In this document: in pieces, positions 54,649 through 63,452 of the stretch
Layout: each line of letters opens with the position of its first letter
Numbering within the stretch: the first letter of the stretch is position 1
Origin: Gammaproteobacteria bacterium
Lineage (GTDB): Bacteria > Gemmatimonadota > Gemmatimonadetes > Longimicrobiales > Gaopeijiaceae
Direction: 5' to 3'
DNA: 64,000 nt
Assembly: GCA_028819075.1 (NCBI GenBank)
Contig: JAPPMM010000043.1
Coordinates: 248,001 to 312,000, forward strand
Notes under the pieces: generated by a model
What the model was told of the DNA's origin: nothing
Database searches by the model: none
What the model saw: only the letters and a program-made list of their open reading frames with translations
Made by a program: the position numbers and the translations under genes

Positions 54649-56691
54649 CTAATCCATTCGTCGCAGCAGCAGACTCCCCGTTTCGTCGACCTCCGCGCGC
54701 CACCCGGACGGAATCCAGGTGGTCGAGCTGTACTCGAGGACGAGGCCCGGACCCGCTAGCGCGTGTCCGGCGCGCAGGTCGCGCCGCCACCAGCAGGCAG
54801 CGTCCCGGACGCGGCCGCCGGCGTGCACCCGGGCGGTGCGGGCGGGCGGGCTCGCCTCGGCGGCGGATTCGAGCGCGGGCGGGTCCAGGGACAGGCCGGG
54901 GGCCCGCGCCACGACCCGCAGCGTCACCGCCTCCACCCGGGCGTCGTCCTGGCGGTAGCCGTACCGCTGCGCGTGGGCCTGGTGGAATCGCTCCACCCAG
55001 CCATCCGCGACTACCGGGAGCTCGTAGCTCTGGCCCAGGTAGCGGGCGTCCACCCAGCGCTCCACGGCCAGCGACGCGCGGCCATGGCCTTCTTCGGCCA
55101 TGCGGGTGGTCGCGGTCTCCTCCAGCTCGGCGAACACCTCGCCGAGCTGGGCGTCGCAGGCGGCGTCATCGTGGGCGACGAGCACCGTGCGCGAGACCTC
55201 CTTGGTGACCGGCGCGGCCAGCATGCCGTAGGCGGACAGAAGTCCCGGGTCGGGCGGGATCATCGCGCCGGCGGCGCCCAGGCGCTCGCTCAGCTCCGCC
55301 ACGTGGAGGCCCCCCGCCCCCCCGAACGCGACCACCACGAAGGCGGCCGGGTCGTGGCCGCGCTCCACCGAGATGACGCGCAGCGCCCGCTCCATCGAGC
55401 TGTTGACCACGGCCAGGATGCCGGCCGCCGCGTCCTCCATGGTGGATCCCAGACGGCCGGCCAGCTCCGCCAGGGGCTTCTCGACGGCGCCCCGGTCGAG
55501 GGTCGCGCTCCCGCCGAGGAAGCCGTCGGCGGGCAGGCGGCCCAGCCACACGTGGGCGTCGGTGACGGTCAGCCCCTCGCCCCCGCGGCCGTAGCAGATC
55601 GGCCCCGGCGCCGCGCCCGCGCTCTGGGGACCCACCCGAAGGGCGCCGCCGGGGTCCACCCGGGCGAGGGAGCCGCCGCCGGCCCCCACCGTGTGGATGT
55701 CGATCACGGGGATGGCGGCCGGCTGCCCCCCGATCGTGAATTCCCGGGTCCGCAGCGGCCGCCCCGGACAGAGCGACACGTCGGTGGAGGTGCCCCCCAT
55801 GTCGAAGGTGACGATGTCTCGGAAACCCGCTCGCCGCGCCCAGGCGAGCGCCCCCACCACCCCGCCCGCCGGCCCCGACAGGACGGTGTGGACCGGCTCC
55901 TCGCGCGCCCGCGCGACCGGCAGCGCCCCCCCGTTCGACCCCATGATGCGGATCGCGCGCGCGCCCGCCTCCTCCTCCAGCCGCCCGAGGTAGCCCGACA
56001 CGACCGGCGCGATGTAGGCGTTCACGACCGTGGTCGAGGTGCGTTCGTACTCGCGGTACTCGGGCAGGATCTCCGAGGACACCGACACCAGGTGGCCCGC
56101 CGCCCGCAGTCGATCCGCCACCGCGGCCTCGTGCGCGGGATCGGCGTAGGCGTGCAGCAGCGCCACCGCCCACGCCTTCGCATCACGCGCCGTGAGCGCC
56201 TCCACCTCCCCCGGATCGAGCGCCTCGATCTCCTCCCCTTGGGGCCCCAGCCGCCCGCGGATGCCCACCCGGTCGGCGCGCGCCACCAGCGGCGGCGGCC
56301 GGTGTCCGGCCAGGGCGTAGAGCTGCGGGCGGTTCTGGCGCCCGATCTCGATCACGTCCTCGAAGCCCCGGTTGGTCACCAACACGACGCGCGCGCCCTT
56401 TCGCTCGAGCAGGGCGTTGGTCCCGACGGTCGAGCCGTGCACCATCAGGAAGGGTCCGTCCTCGTCCATCAGCCGCCGCACCCCCTCCAGCACCGCCTCC
56501 GAGGGGTCCGCCGGGGTGGAGGGCACCTTCAGGGTGGAAACCTGCCCGCCGCGGTAGAGCACGAAGTCGGTGAAGGTCCCGCCCGTGTCCACCGCCAGCA
56601 CCGGGAGGCCGGACAGCCCGTCCGGCGCCCCCTCGTGGCCGGAGATCTCGCCAACCGACACCGATGGTCCCTCCAGGGTGTTGCTAGGCAT
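54649..56691 (-). CDS. hydantoinase/oxoprolinase subunit A
   Basis: An ATP-dependent hydantoinase/5-oxoprolinase A chain of 680 residues from ATG 56691 (ATG 56703 and 56718 are alternatives). Motifs are VLAVDTGGTFTDFVLYRGGQ, VHGSTVGTNALLERKGARVV, EYREYERTSTTVVNAYIAPV, TFDMGGTSTDVSLCPGRPL and HTVGAGGGSLARVDPGGALR. The usual B subunit is not in the window, so the partner is elsewhere or the protein works alone. Its start is only 25 bp from the divergent trpE start. Confidence 0.93.
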   Translation of the reverse strand: MPSNTLEGPSVSVGEISGHEGAPDGLSGLPVLAVDTGGTFTDFVLYRGGQVSTLKVPSTPADPSEAVLEGVRRLMDEDGPFLMVHGSTVGTNALLERKGARVVLVTNRGFEDVIEIGRQNRPQLYALAGHRPPPLVARADRVGIRGRLGPQGEEIEALDPGEVEALTARDAKAWAVALLHAYADPAHEAAVADRLRAAGHLVSVSSEILPEYREYERTSTTVVNAYIAPVVSGYLGRLEEEAGARAIRIMGSNGGALPVARAREEPVHTVLSGPAGGVVGALAWARRAGFRDIVTFDMGGTSTDVSLCPGRPLRTREFTIGGQPAAIPVIDIHTVGAGGGSLARVDPGGALRVGPQSAGAAPGPICYGRGGEGLTVTDAHVWLGRLPADGFLGGSATLDRGAVEKPLAELAGRLGSTMEDAAAGILAVVNSSMERALRVISVERGHDPAAFVVVAFGGAGGLHVAELSERLGAAGAMIPPDPGLLSAYGMLAAPVTKEVSRTVLVAHDDAACDAQLGEVFAELEETATTRMAEEGHGRASLAVERWVDARYLGQSYELPVVADGWVERFHQAHAQRYGYRQDDARVEAVTLRVVARAPGLSLDPPALESAAEASPPARTARVHAGGRVRDAACWWRRDLRAGHALAGPGLVLEYSSTTWIPSGWRAEVDETGSLLLRRMD

Positions 56692-56716
56692 GGGCGGGCG
56701 CATCAGCTTCGGTCGC

Positions 56717-58225
56717 ATGAATCCTGGCCTCTCCTTCGAGCGCTTCCGCGACCTCGCCCGGTCCAGCCGTCTGGTGCCGGTGTGGGCGGAGCTGCTCTTC
56801 GATGTGGATACGGCGGTCACCGCCTACGCGCGGCTGGCGCGGCCGCCCTGGGGTTTTCTGCTGGAGTCGGTGGTGGGAGGCGAGCGCTGGGCGCGCTACA
56901 GCTTCCTGGGGACGGATCCGGCGGCGGCCTGGCGCCTCCACGGCGGCAGGGCTACCTGGTGGACGCGCAGCGGCGGATGGCAGCCGATTGATACCGACGA
57001 CCCCCTCGCGGACCTTTCCCGGAGGCTTGCGGCGTACCAGCCCGCCGACGTCCCGGAACTCCCCCGCTTCTGGGGAGGCGCCGTCGGCTATCTGGGATAC
57101 GACGTGGTGCGCCAGCTGGAGCGGCTGCCGAACGCGCCTCCGGACGGCCTCGACATCCCGGACGCGGTGTTCATGTTCACCGACGTCGTGCTCGCCATCG
57201 ACAACCTGCTGGGGCGGGCGAACGTCATCGCCGCGGTGCCGGTCGCGCCCGGGATCGGGGAGGAGGAGCTGCGCGCCCGCTACGAGCGCGGGCTCCGGAA
57301 GGTCGCCGCCATCATCCACTCCCTGCGCACGGCCCCCGCGCCTCCTCCCATGGAACTGCTCCCCGAACCCGCCTCCGACCCCCGGTTCGAGAGCAGCATG
57401 AGCCGGGAGGAGTTCGAGGGCGCCGTTCAGACGATCCGCGACTACATCTTCGCCGGCGACGCCTTCCAGGTGGTGCTCAGCCAGCGGCTCGAGATGTCGC
57501 TCGCGGGGTCGCCCTTCGAGCTCTACCGGGTGCTCCGCACCCTCAACCCCTCGCCCTACCTGTATTTCGTCGAGCTGGACGGCGTGACCCTGGTGGGCAG
57601 CTCCCCGGAGCTGCTGGTGCGGGTGGAGGACGGCGTCGTGACCGTGCGCCCCATCGCCGGGACGCGCCCGCGCGGCGCCACCCCCGAGGAGGACGCCCGC
57701 CTGGCCGCCGAACTGGCGGCGGACGAGAAGGAGCTGGCTGAGCACCGCATGCTCGTCGACCTGGGACGCAACGACGTGGGCCGGGTGGCGCGCTCCGGCA
57801 CCGTGCGGGTCTCGGAGCTGATGGCGGTCGAGCGCTACTCGCACGTGATGCACATCGTCAGCAGGGTGGAGGGAGACCTCCGGGAAGGGCTCACGGCGCT
57901 GGATGCGCTCCTGGCCGGCTTTCCCGCGGGAACGCTCTCGGGAGCGCCCAAGGTACGCGCCATGGAGATCATCGACGAGCTGGAGCCCGTGCGCCGGGGT
58001 CCCTACGGCGGCGCCGTCGGCTATCTCGCCTACGGGGGCAGGACGATGGACACCGCCATCGCCATCCGCACGCTGCTGGCGGCGCGGGGGAAGGCCTACG
58101 TACAGGCGGGGGCCGGGGTGGTGGCGGACTCCGATCCCGCCGCCGAGTACGAGGAGACCCTCAACAAGGCGCGGGCGCTGCTCAGGGCGGGAACGATGAT
58201 ATCGGGGGCGGATTCGGACGACTGA
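56717..58225 (+). CDS. trpE: anthranilate synthase component I
   Basis: TrpE makes anthranilate from chorismate and ammonia, the first step of tryptophan synthesis. At 502 residues it is full length. The N-terminal tryptophan-binding segment is FLLESVVGGERWARYSFLG, with the LLES feedback motif. The catalytic domain has GDAFQVVLSQRLEMSLAGSP, PSPYLYFVELDGVTLVGSSP, VRPIAGTRPRGATPEEDARL, EHRMLVDLGRNDVGRVARSG and the C-terminal AFPAGTLSGAPK-like FPAGTLSGAPKVRAMEIIDE. No trpG or other trp gene follows, so the pathway is dispersed. Its promoter must lie inside the 5' part of the divergent hydantoinase gene. Confidence 0.95.
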   Translation: MNPGLSFERFRDLARSSRLVPVWAELLFDVDTAVTAYARLARPPWGFLLESVVGGERWARYSFLGTDPAAAWRLHGGRATWWTRSGGWQPIDTDDPLADLSRRLAAYQPADVPELPRFWGGAVGYLGYDVVRQLERLPNAPPDGLDIPDAVFMFTDVVLAIDNLLGRANVIAAVPVAPGIGEEELRARYERGLRKVAAIIHSLRTAPAPPPMELLPEPASDPRFESSMSREEFEGAVQTIRDYIFAGDAFQVVLSQRLEMSLAGSPFELYRVLRTLNPSPYLYFVELDGVTLVGSSPELLVRVEDGVVTVRPIAGTRPRGATPEEDARLAAELAADEKELAEHRMLVDLGRNDVGRVARSGTVRVSELMAVERYSHVMHIVSRVEGDLREGLTALDALLAGFPAGTLSGAPKVRAMEIIDELEPVRRGPYGGAVGYLAYGGRTMDTAIAIRTLLAARGKAYVQAGAGVVADSDPAAEYEETLNKARALLRAGTMISGADSDD

Positions 58226-58300
58226 GCCGCTTCCCGCACCTGTCCGGCACGCCCCCATCGCGTAGGAGCCCGGCCGCATCAGGGCGCGCACCTGGCGCGC

Positions 58301-59680
58301 TCAGGCTGCGAAGGCGCCGCTCCCCAGCTCCTCCAGCAGCGCGGCGAGGGCGACGATGCCCTTGTCGAAGTTCTCCAGCGGGAACCACTCGTCCGGGGCG
58401 TGCATGTTGGCCCCCGGGAGCGCGAACCCGAGAAGGAGCACCGGCGCCTCCAGGATGCGCTCGAACTCGCCCACGATGGGGATCGAGCCCCCCTCCCCGG
58501 TGAGCACCGGCCGCCGGCCGAACGAGCGCGCCAGCGCCCGGCTGGCGGCGTCGATCAATCCACCGGACACCTGTCCGCGCCAGGGCATCCCGCCGTGCAG
58601 CTCCTCGATCTCGACCCGGACTTCCGGGGGCACCACGCGCGCGATGTGGGCCCGCAGGAGCTCCGCCACCCGCGCCGGATCCTGATCGGGAACCAGCCGG
58701 AAGCTGACCTTGGCCATCGAATGCGCCGGCAGCACCGTCTTGGCGCCCTCGCCGGTGTAGCCGGAGAGGAGGCCGTTCACCTCGCAGGTGGGCCGGATCC
58801 AGAGGCGCTCCAGGGTCGAGTACCCCGCCTCGCCCGACAGCGCGGCAACGCCCACGCCCTCGCGAAACTCCTCGTCGTCGAACGGCAGCGCGCGAATCTC
58901 GGCGCGGGTCTCGTCGCCCCAGTCCACGACGTCGTCGTAGAACCCGGGGATCGCGATGCGCCCGCTGTCGTCGTGTAGCGTTCCCAGGATGCGGGCGAGC
59001 GCCATCGCCGGGTTGACCACCCCGCCCCCGTAGCTGCCCGAGTGCAGATCGCTGGTGGGTCCGTGCACGGTGATCTCGAAGTAGGCCAGGCCGCGAAGCG
59101 AGAAGAGCACCGAGGGCAGGCCGGGCGCGAACATCGCGGAATCGGAGATCACCACCACGTCGCACGCCAGCCGCTCGGCGTGCGCCTCCACGAACGGGAT
59201 GAGGTTGGGCGAGCCGATCTCCTCCTCCCCCTCGGCCAGCACGATCAGGTTGACCGGCAGCCGGCCGTCCGCGGCCAGCAGCGACTCCGCGGCTTTCACG
59301 TGCAGGAAGAGCTGCCCCTTGTCGTCGGCGGAGCCGCGCGCGTAGATGCGCCCGTCGCGCACGTCGGGCTCGAAGGCCGGAGCCGTCCACAGTTCAAGGG
59401 GCTCCGCCGGCTGGACATCGTAGTGGCCGTACACCAGCACGGTGGGCGCGTCCTCCCCCGCCCCGCGCCACTCGCCGAGCACCACCGGGTGGCGCGGCGT
59501 CTCCAGAATCTCGGCCTCAAGGCCGATGTCCCGCATGCGGTCGCGCAGCCAGCCGGCAGCGTGCCGCGTGTCTCCGTTGTGTTCCGACTTGGCGCTGATG
59601 GAGGGGATGCGCAGGAAGTCGAAGAGCTCCGCCAGAAACCGGTCCAGGTTGGCGGCGGTGAACTGCTCCGCAGGCGTCAC
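58301..59680 (-). CDS. M20-family dipeptidase
   Basis: A 459-residue metallopeptidase of the M20 (CNDP/dipeptidase) branch. Metal and catalytic residues are seen in VLVYGHYDVQPAEPLELWTA, ARGSADDKGQLFLHVKAAES and LAEGEEEIGSPNLIPFVEAH. The dimerisation-domain His is in GPTSDLHSGSYGGGVVNPAM and the last metal His in LPGANMHAPDEWFPLENFDK. The GTG at 59680 overlaps the stop of the upstream small membrane gene (GTGA) and has a GGGGGTGG ribosome site. GTG 59686 is an alternative. It should hydrolyse di- or tripeptides in the cytoplasm. Confidence 0.92.
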   Translation of the reverse strand: MTPAEQFTAANLDRFLAELFDFLRIPSISAKSEHNGDTRHAAGWLRDRMRDIGLEAEILETPRHPVVLGEWRGAGEDAPTVLVYGHYDVQPAEPLELWTAPAFEPDVRDGRIYARGSADDKGQLFLHVKAAESLLAADGRLPVNLIVLAEGEEEIGSPNLIPFVEAHAERLACDVVVISDSAMFAPGLPSVLFSLRGLAYFEITVHGPTSDLHSGSYGGGVVNPAMALARILGTLHDDSGRIAIPGFYDDVVDWGDETRAEIRALPFDDEEFREGVGVAALSGEAGYSTLERLWIRPTCEVNGLLSGYTGEGAKTVLPAHSMAKVSFRLVPDQDPARVAELLRAHIARVVPPEVRVEIEELHGGMPWRGQVSGGLIDAASRALARSFGRRPVLTGEGGSIPIVGEFERILEAPVLLLGFALPGANMHAPDEWFPLENFDKGIVALAALLEELGSGAFAA

Positions 59681-59955
59681 ATCCACCCCCGGATGCCCCA
59701 GCGGTAGGTCCAGGACATGACCGCGGCGAGCACGACCGCGCCGATCATCCCTCCCGCGCTGAGCGCCACGGGATCGTCGAATTCGAGGATGCCCACGCCC
59801 AGCATGCCGCCGATGACCGCGCCGAAGGCTCCGAAGACCGCCAGCAGCCAGGTGTGGCCCGCGCTTTCCTCGGGCCGCTTCACCACCACCTTCATCATCA
59901 GCCCGATGAAGGCGCCGATGACGATCCACACGCCGACGCCGATCCAGTTTTCCAT
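59677..59955 (-). CDS. small membrane protein, GlsB/YeaQ/YmgE-like
   Basis: A 92-residue protein with three hydrophobic segments (GVGVWIVIGAFIGLMMKVVV, LLAVFGAFGAVIGGMLGVGI, AGGMIGAVVLAAVMSWTYRW). The glycine-rich GAFGAVIGGMLGVGI resembles the GlsB/YeaQ/YmgE stress-response family. The charged loop KRPEESAGHTW is conserved in position. It overlaps the downstream dipeptidase by GTGA, which suggests linked translation. Confidence 0.8.
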   Translation of the reverse strand: MENWIGVGVWIVIGAFIGLMMKVVVKRPEESAGHTWLLAVFGAFGAVIGGMLGVGILEFDDPVALSAGGMIGAVVLAAVMSWTYRWGIRGWM

Positions 59956-60037
59956 GGCGTTATCCCGAACCTCGTTGAGGGAGTTCGTCGAGCGGCGAAA
60001 ATCTACCCGCGCGCGGAGCGGGAAGCCACCCCGGGAC

Positions 60038-60670
60038 CTACCTGTTGCCCATCCGGCGCTTCAGCTCCGCGAGGCGATCCTCCAGGTTCTCCTCCCTCGT
60101 GGGCCCGGATTCGAATTCCCGGTCGAAGGCGGCGGCGGCTTCGGCCTCGGACTCGGTGCCCGAGACCTTGTCTCCCATGCGGTCGAAGTCGCGGAAGAGG
60201 TCGTCGGCCCTGCCCAGGGTCTCGCGCGCCTCCGTCCGCCCCGCGGTGGCGCCGAGGGCTTCGCTCTTCTGACGCGCGACCTTGATCTGCTCCAGCATCT
60301 CGTCCACGTCGCTGCGGCAGACGGTGAGTTCGCGCAGAATCGCCTCCGCCTTGTCCTCGAGCACCTGCGCTCGCTCCTCGTGCTTCCGGGCGAATTCCTC
60401 CGCCACGCGCACCGTTTCCTCATCGCCGATGCGCTCGGCCTGCTGCTGGCGGCGGCGGCAGACGTCGGCCTGCTCCGACTCGCGCTGCGCGCGGACCCGG
60501 GCCGCGGCGAGGTCCTTCTCCAGCTTGGAGACGTACGCCTTGGCGTCGGTGGCTTCGCGGTACATGCCCGCGAGCAGGCCATCCACCGCCTCGGGGATCT
60601 GGTCGCGATTGAGTTCGGTCTTGAAGTTTTCGACGGCTTCCCGGAACGCAGCTCGGAGCTTCGCGAACAT
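60038..60670 (-). CDS. coiled-coil PspA/IM30-like protein
   Basis: A 210-residue, almost entirely helical protein from ATG 60670. It opens FAKLRAAFREAVENFKTELN, and continues with DAKAYVSKLEKDLAAARVRA, AEEFARKHEERAQVLEDKAE and MLEQIKVARQKSEALGATAG. Heptad patterns through residues 40-150 resemble PspA/IM30 membrane-stabilising proteins. The tail is acidic with AEAAAAFDREFESGPTREEN. The gene lies 50 nt downstream of an ECF sigma factor in the same direction, so it is a likely member of that factor's regulon. Confidence 0.7.
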   Translation of the reverse strand: MFAKLRAAFREAVENFKTELNRDQIPEAVDGLLAGMYREATDAKAYVSKLEKDLAAARVRAQRESEQADVCRRRQQQAERIGDEETVRVAEEFARKHEERAQVLEDKAEAILRELTVCRSDVDEMLEQIKVARQKSEALGATAGRTEARETLGRADDLFRDFDRMGDKVSGTESEAEAAAAFDREFESGPTREENLEDRLAELKRRMGNR

Positions 60671-60720
60671 GTGACGTGGATGTCCTTCCCGGGATGGCCC
60701 TCGGGCCCGGCTGGCGCCGC

Positions 60721-61347
60721 TCAGTTCAGGTAGGGTTCGATGCGCTGGGCGAAGGAGTTGCGGGCCCGGTGCAGGCGGCTCTTCACGGTGCCCAGGTTCA
60801 CGCCGGTGATCTCCGCGATCTCGTCGTAGCTCTTGCCGTCGAGCTCGCGCAGGCGGAACACCATCCGGTGATGCTCGGGCAACTGGGCCACCGTGTCCTC
60901 GACAAGCCTCTTCAGGAAGCGCTTGCGGTAGAGCCCGTCCGGGGACATGGAGGAATCCTCGAACTGGAGGGGCCGGGGATCGTCTTCCCAGCGGCTGCGC
61001 AGCACCTGAAAGAGCACCACGGGGCTGCGGGACCGGTTGCGCAGCTCGTTCTTGGAGAGATTGCTCGCGATGGTGTAGATCCAGGTGGAGAACTTCTTGC
61101 TGGTATCGAAGCGCTCGAGGTGCCGGGCCACCCGGATGAAGGCCTCCTGGGTGAGGTCCTGCGCGCGGTCGGCGTCGCCCGTCTTGCGGACGATGAAATG
61201 GACGAGGCGCTCGCGGTACCGGTTGAAGAGCCTGGTGAAGGCCCCGCGGCGGTCGTTCAGGTGCGACACCACCAGCTCCTCGTCGCTCATGCAGTCGAGC
61301 GGGAGTCTGGAGAGCAGGTCCGGTTCGCGCAGTTTCGACTCCGCCAT
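60721..61347 (-). CDS. ECF-type RNA polymerase sigma factor
   Basis: A 208-residue extracytoplasmic-function sigma factor. Region 2 is AFTRLFNRYRERLVHFIVRK with QDLTQEAFIRVARHLERFDT and KKFSTWIYTIASNLSKNELR. Region 4 is LPEHHRMVFRLRELDGKSYD with EIAEITGVNLGTVKSRLHRA. ATG 61347 has a good AAGGAG ribosome site; the upstream frame to 61422 is not conserved. No anti-sigma gene is adjacent; a PspA-like gene follows, pointing to envelope stress. Confidence 0.95.
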   Translation of the reverse strand: MAESKLREPDLLSRLPLDCMSDEELVVSHLNDRRGAFTRLFNRYRERLVHFIVRKTGDADRAQDLTQEAFIRVARHLERFDTSKKFSTWIYTIASNLSKNELRNRSRSPVVLFQVLRSRWEDDPRPLQFEDSSMSPDGLYRKRFLKRLVEDTVAQLPEHHRMVFRLRELDGKSYDEIAEITGVNLGTVKSRLHRARNSFAQRIEPYLN

Positions 61348-61469
61348 CGGCTTCTCCTTCACACCTCCACCATACACCCCGTACCCCCCGCCATCCCCGT
61401 GAGCCGTGCGGAAGCAATGCACGTCAGACCGATGCGCCGGCCTGCGGGAGCGCGGGTTCCCTGCCTCGG

Positions 61470-61498
61470 AATATGCCCGCTCAGCACGCGTTGCTCAA
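61470..61498 (-). promoter_or_regulatory. possible promoter of the ECF sigma gene
   Basis: On the minus strand TTGAGC (61493-61498), a 17-bp spacer and CATATT (61470-61475) stand about 120 bp upstream of the start. The match is partial (4 of 6 for each box). The remainder of the 61348-61582 gap shows no gene. Confidence 0.35.
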
Positions 61499-61582
61499 GT
61501 ATGACACGGCACCTGAAGCAATCGCTCAACGGGACGAGAATCGTGCCCGCGGGCCACGGTCCTTCGCGGTCCCCGTGGACAG

Positions 61583-62698
61583 TCAGACGGGACGCCGCTC
61601 CAGCGACAGCAGCGTGCCGCCCTCGGAGATGCCTTCGTAGAGAGCCTTTTCGGGCGCGGGCTGCCGGTCGCGGGAGGCGAGCGCCTCCTCCGCGCCCGCC
61701 GCGACCTCGTCGGCGACCAGTTCCTCGATCGCCCGCAGCTCGTCGGGATCGACGCCCCGGGCCTCGAGATACGCTTCGAAGAGGCCCACCGGATCCCTGC
61801 GTCCCCACCGCTCGAACAGTTCCGGAGGGAAGGTCTCGCGGGCCTCGCGCTCGTCGTGGGTGGCGTGTCCGCCCATGCGGAAGGTGGAAGCGACGATGAT
61901 GGCGGGACCATCGCCGGCCCGGCAGGCGTCCGCGGCCATGCGCGTCACCGCATAGACGTCCAGGATGTTGTTGCCGTCGCAGTTCCAGCCCCGAACCCCG
62001 TACATCGCGGGCCAGGCCTCCAGGTCTCCGGCGCCGTGCTGCTCGAGCGGAGTGCCGAGCGCCACCTGGTTGTTCTGGATGATGAAGATGGCCGGAAGAC
62101 GCTGGACGGCGGCGAGGTTCAGCCCTTCGTGGCACTCGCCGGTCTTGGTGGCGCCGTCGCCGATCCAGGTGAGCGCGACGCGCTTCTGACCCAGGTTGCG
62201 GAAGGCCAGCGCCACGCCCGCCATCACGGGCACGTTGGTGCCCATGTGGCTGATGGGCTGGATGACGCCCTTGGCCAGCGCGCCGATGTGGAGATCGCGC
62301 CCCCCGTTGGGCCCGTCCTCGGTCGCGAGGTAGCCGCGGAAGATGTCGGCCACCGGCATCCCCATCATGTGGCAGGCCCCGGCGTTGCGGATCATCGGGC
62401 TGACGATGTCGCGGGTGGGGTCGAGCGCGCGCACGCTGCCGACCGTGACCGCCTCCTCGCCGGTGGCGAGCCACGCCTTGGAGATGACGCCCTGGCGCAC
62501 CCACCGCTTGAGTCCGATGTCGTGAAGGCGCGTCGTCAACAGGTCGCGGTAGAAGGCGAGCAGGTCGTCCTCGGAGAGCTCGGCGACGAGCGCGGCGCGC
62601 GAGGGTTCGGCCAGCGTCTGCTCGAACGCGCGCACCAGCTCCGCGTCGGCTTTCCAGTCCTGGTACTCGGGCGGGTCGAAGGCGGGGTAGCGCTTCAT
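61583..62698 (-). CDS. 2-oxo acid dehydrogenase E1 component, alpha subunit
   Basis: A 371-residue TPP-dependent E1-alpha chain, of the pyruvate or branched-chain type. The start is ATG 62698 (MKRYPAFDPPEYQDWK). Motifs are GLKRWVRQGVISKAWLATGE, ISHMGTNVPVMAGVALAFRN, the TPP/Mg motif WIGDGATKTGECHEGLNLAA up to FIIQNNQVALGTPLEQHG, and the loop TFRMGGHATHDEREARE, where E1-alpha chains carry their phosphorylation loop. No beta subunit or E2 gene is in the window downstream; the ECF sigma gene is next. The exact substrate cannot be told. Confidence 0.9.
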   Translation of the reverse strand: MKRYPAFDPPEYQDWKADAELVRAFEQTLAEPSRAALVAELSEDDLLAFYRDLLTTRLHDIGLKRWVRQGVISKAWLATGEEAVTVGSVRALDPTRDIVSPMIRNAGACHMMGMPVADIFRGYLATEDGPNGGRDLHIGALAKGVIQPISHMGTNVPVMAGVALAFRNLGQKRVALTWIGDGATKTGECHEGLNLAAVQRLPAIFIIQNNQVALGTPLEQHGAGDLEAWPAMYGVRGWNCDGNNILDVYAVTRMAADACRAGDGPAIIVASTFRMGGHATHDEREARETFPPELFERWGRRDPVGLFEAYLEARGVDPDELRAIEELVADEVAAGAEEALASRDRQPAPEKALYEGISEGGTLLSLERRPV

Positions 62699-62765
62699 GG
62701 GACGCCGGCCCCGACCGGAGCGGCGGCCCGGCTCGGGCGCACTGATGCGACTGCGGGACGTCCGA

Positions 62766-63233
62766 TCATCGATCTGCCGTGGCTGCGCGATGAACCCGAT
62801 ACGTGCACATGTCCTGCACGACCCGGATCCCCCGGGCGCGCGCTTCGGCCGCTGCCTCGTCGGCACGGATGTTCTGTTGCAGCCAGACGACCGGGCGCTC
62901 CGGGCGGGCGGCAGCCTCCGCCAGGTGGGTTCCCGCCTCCTCGGAGGGCCGGAAGACCACGACCATGTCCAGGGGCTCCGCGACCTCCGCGAGCGACTTC
63001 CGTGCGGGCCTTCCCAGGATGCGCGCCGCGAACGGGTTGACGGGCAGGATGTCGTACCCCTTGGTCGCCAGGTACGACGGCACCCGCCGCGCCGCCTTGG
63101 CGGGATCCCGGGAAATGCCCACGACCGCGATCGTCCTCACGGAGCGCATGATGTCCAGCAGCTCCGCGGCATCCGGATTGTCCGGATCCGAGGACTCCTG
63201 GAGCAGGACATCGAGCGCGGTCAGGTTGGTCAT
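62766..63233 (-). CDS. CoA-binding domain protein (YccU-like)
   Basis: A 155-residue Rossmann-fold protein. TIAVVGISRDPAKAARRVPS, YLATKGYDILPVNPFAARIL, VAEPLDMVVVFRPSEEAG and ERPVVWLQQNIRADEAAAEA are the characteristic segments of the CoA_binding/YccU family, ending with GIRVVQDMCTYRVH. The start is ATG 63233. Function is unknown in general; binding of CoA or a related nucleotide is known for the fold. It is 67 nt upstream of the E1-alpha gene in the same direction. Confidence 0.9.
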   Translation of the reverse strand: MTNLTALDVLLQESSDPDNPDAAELLDIMRSVRTIAVVGISRDPAKAARRVPSYLATKGYDILPVNPFAARILGRPARKSLAEVAEPLDMVVVFRPSEEAGTHLAEAAARPERPVVWLQQNIRADEAAAEARARGIRVVQDMCTYRVHRAATADR

Positions 63234-63452
63234 GGATGGGGCATGGGGGTGGATCGCGCGCCCGTTCGGCATCGGCCGGCGGGCGCGCACCGGCGGCGGG
63301 CAGGGCGTCAGGATACTGGATGGGGACCGGGGGAGCAATGGCGCGCCGGGCCGGGCAACGGTTGCTCGCAGTTCGCCGCATCGCCATCATCCCGGGCGTC
63401 TGCATTCCGATCATCTTCGGCGTGCGTGGTTTCGGAAGGAGGCCATCTGGGT

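Noticed and set aside
54638-54654. GATTAGT-TGG-ACTAATC hairpin
   Set aside because: It includes the hydantoinase stop codon and has no U-tract; terminator function is doubtful.
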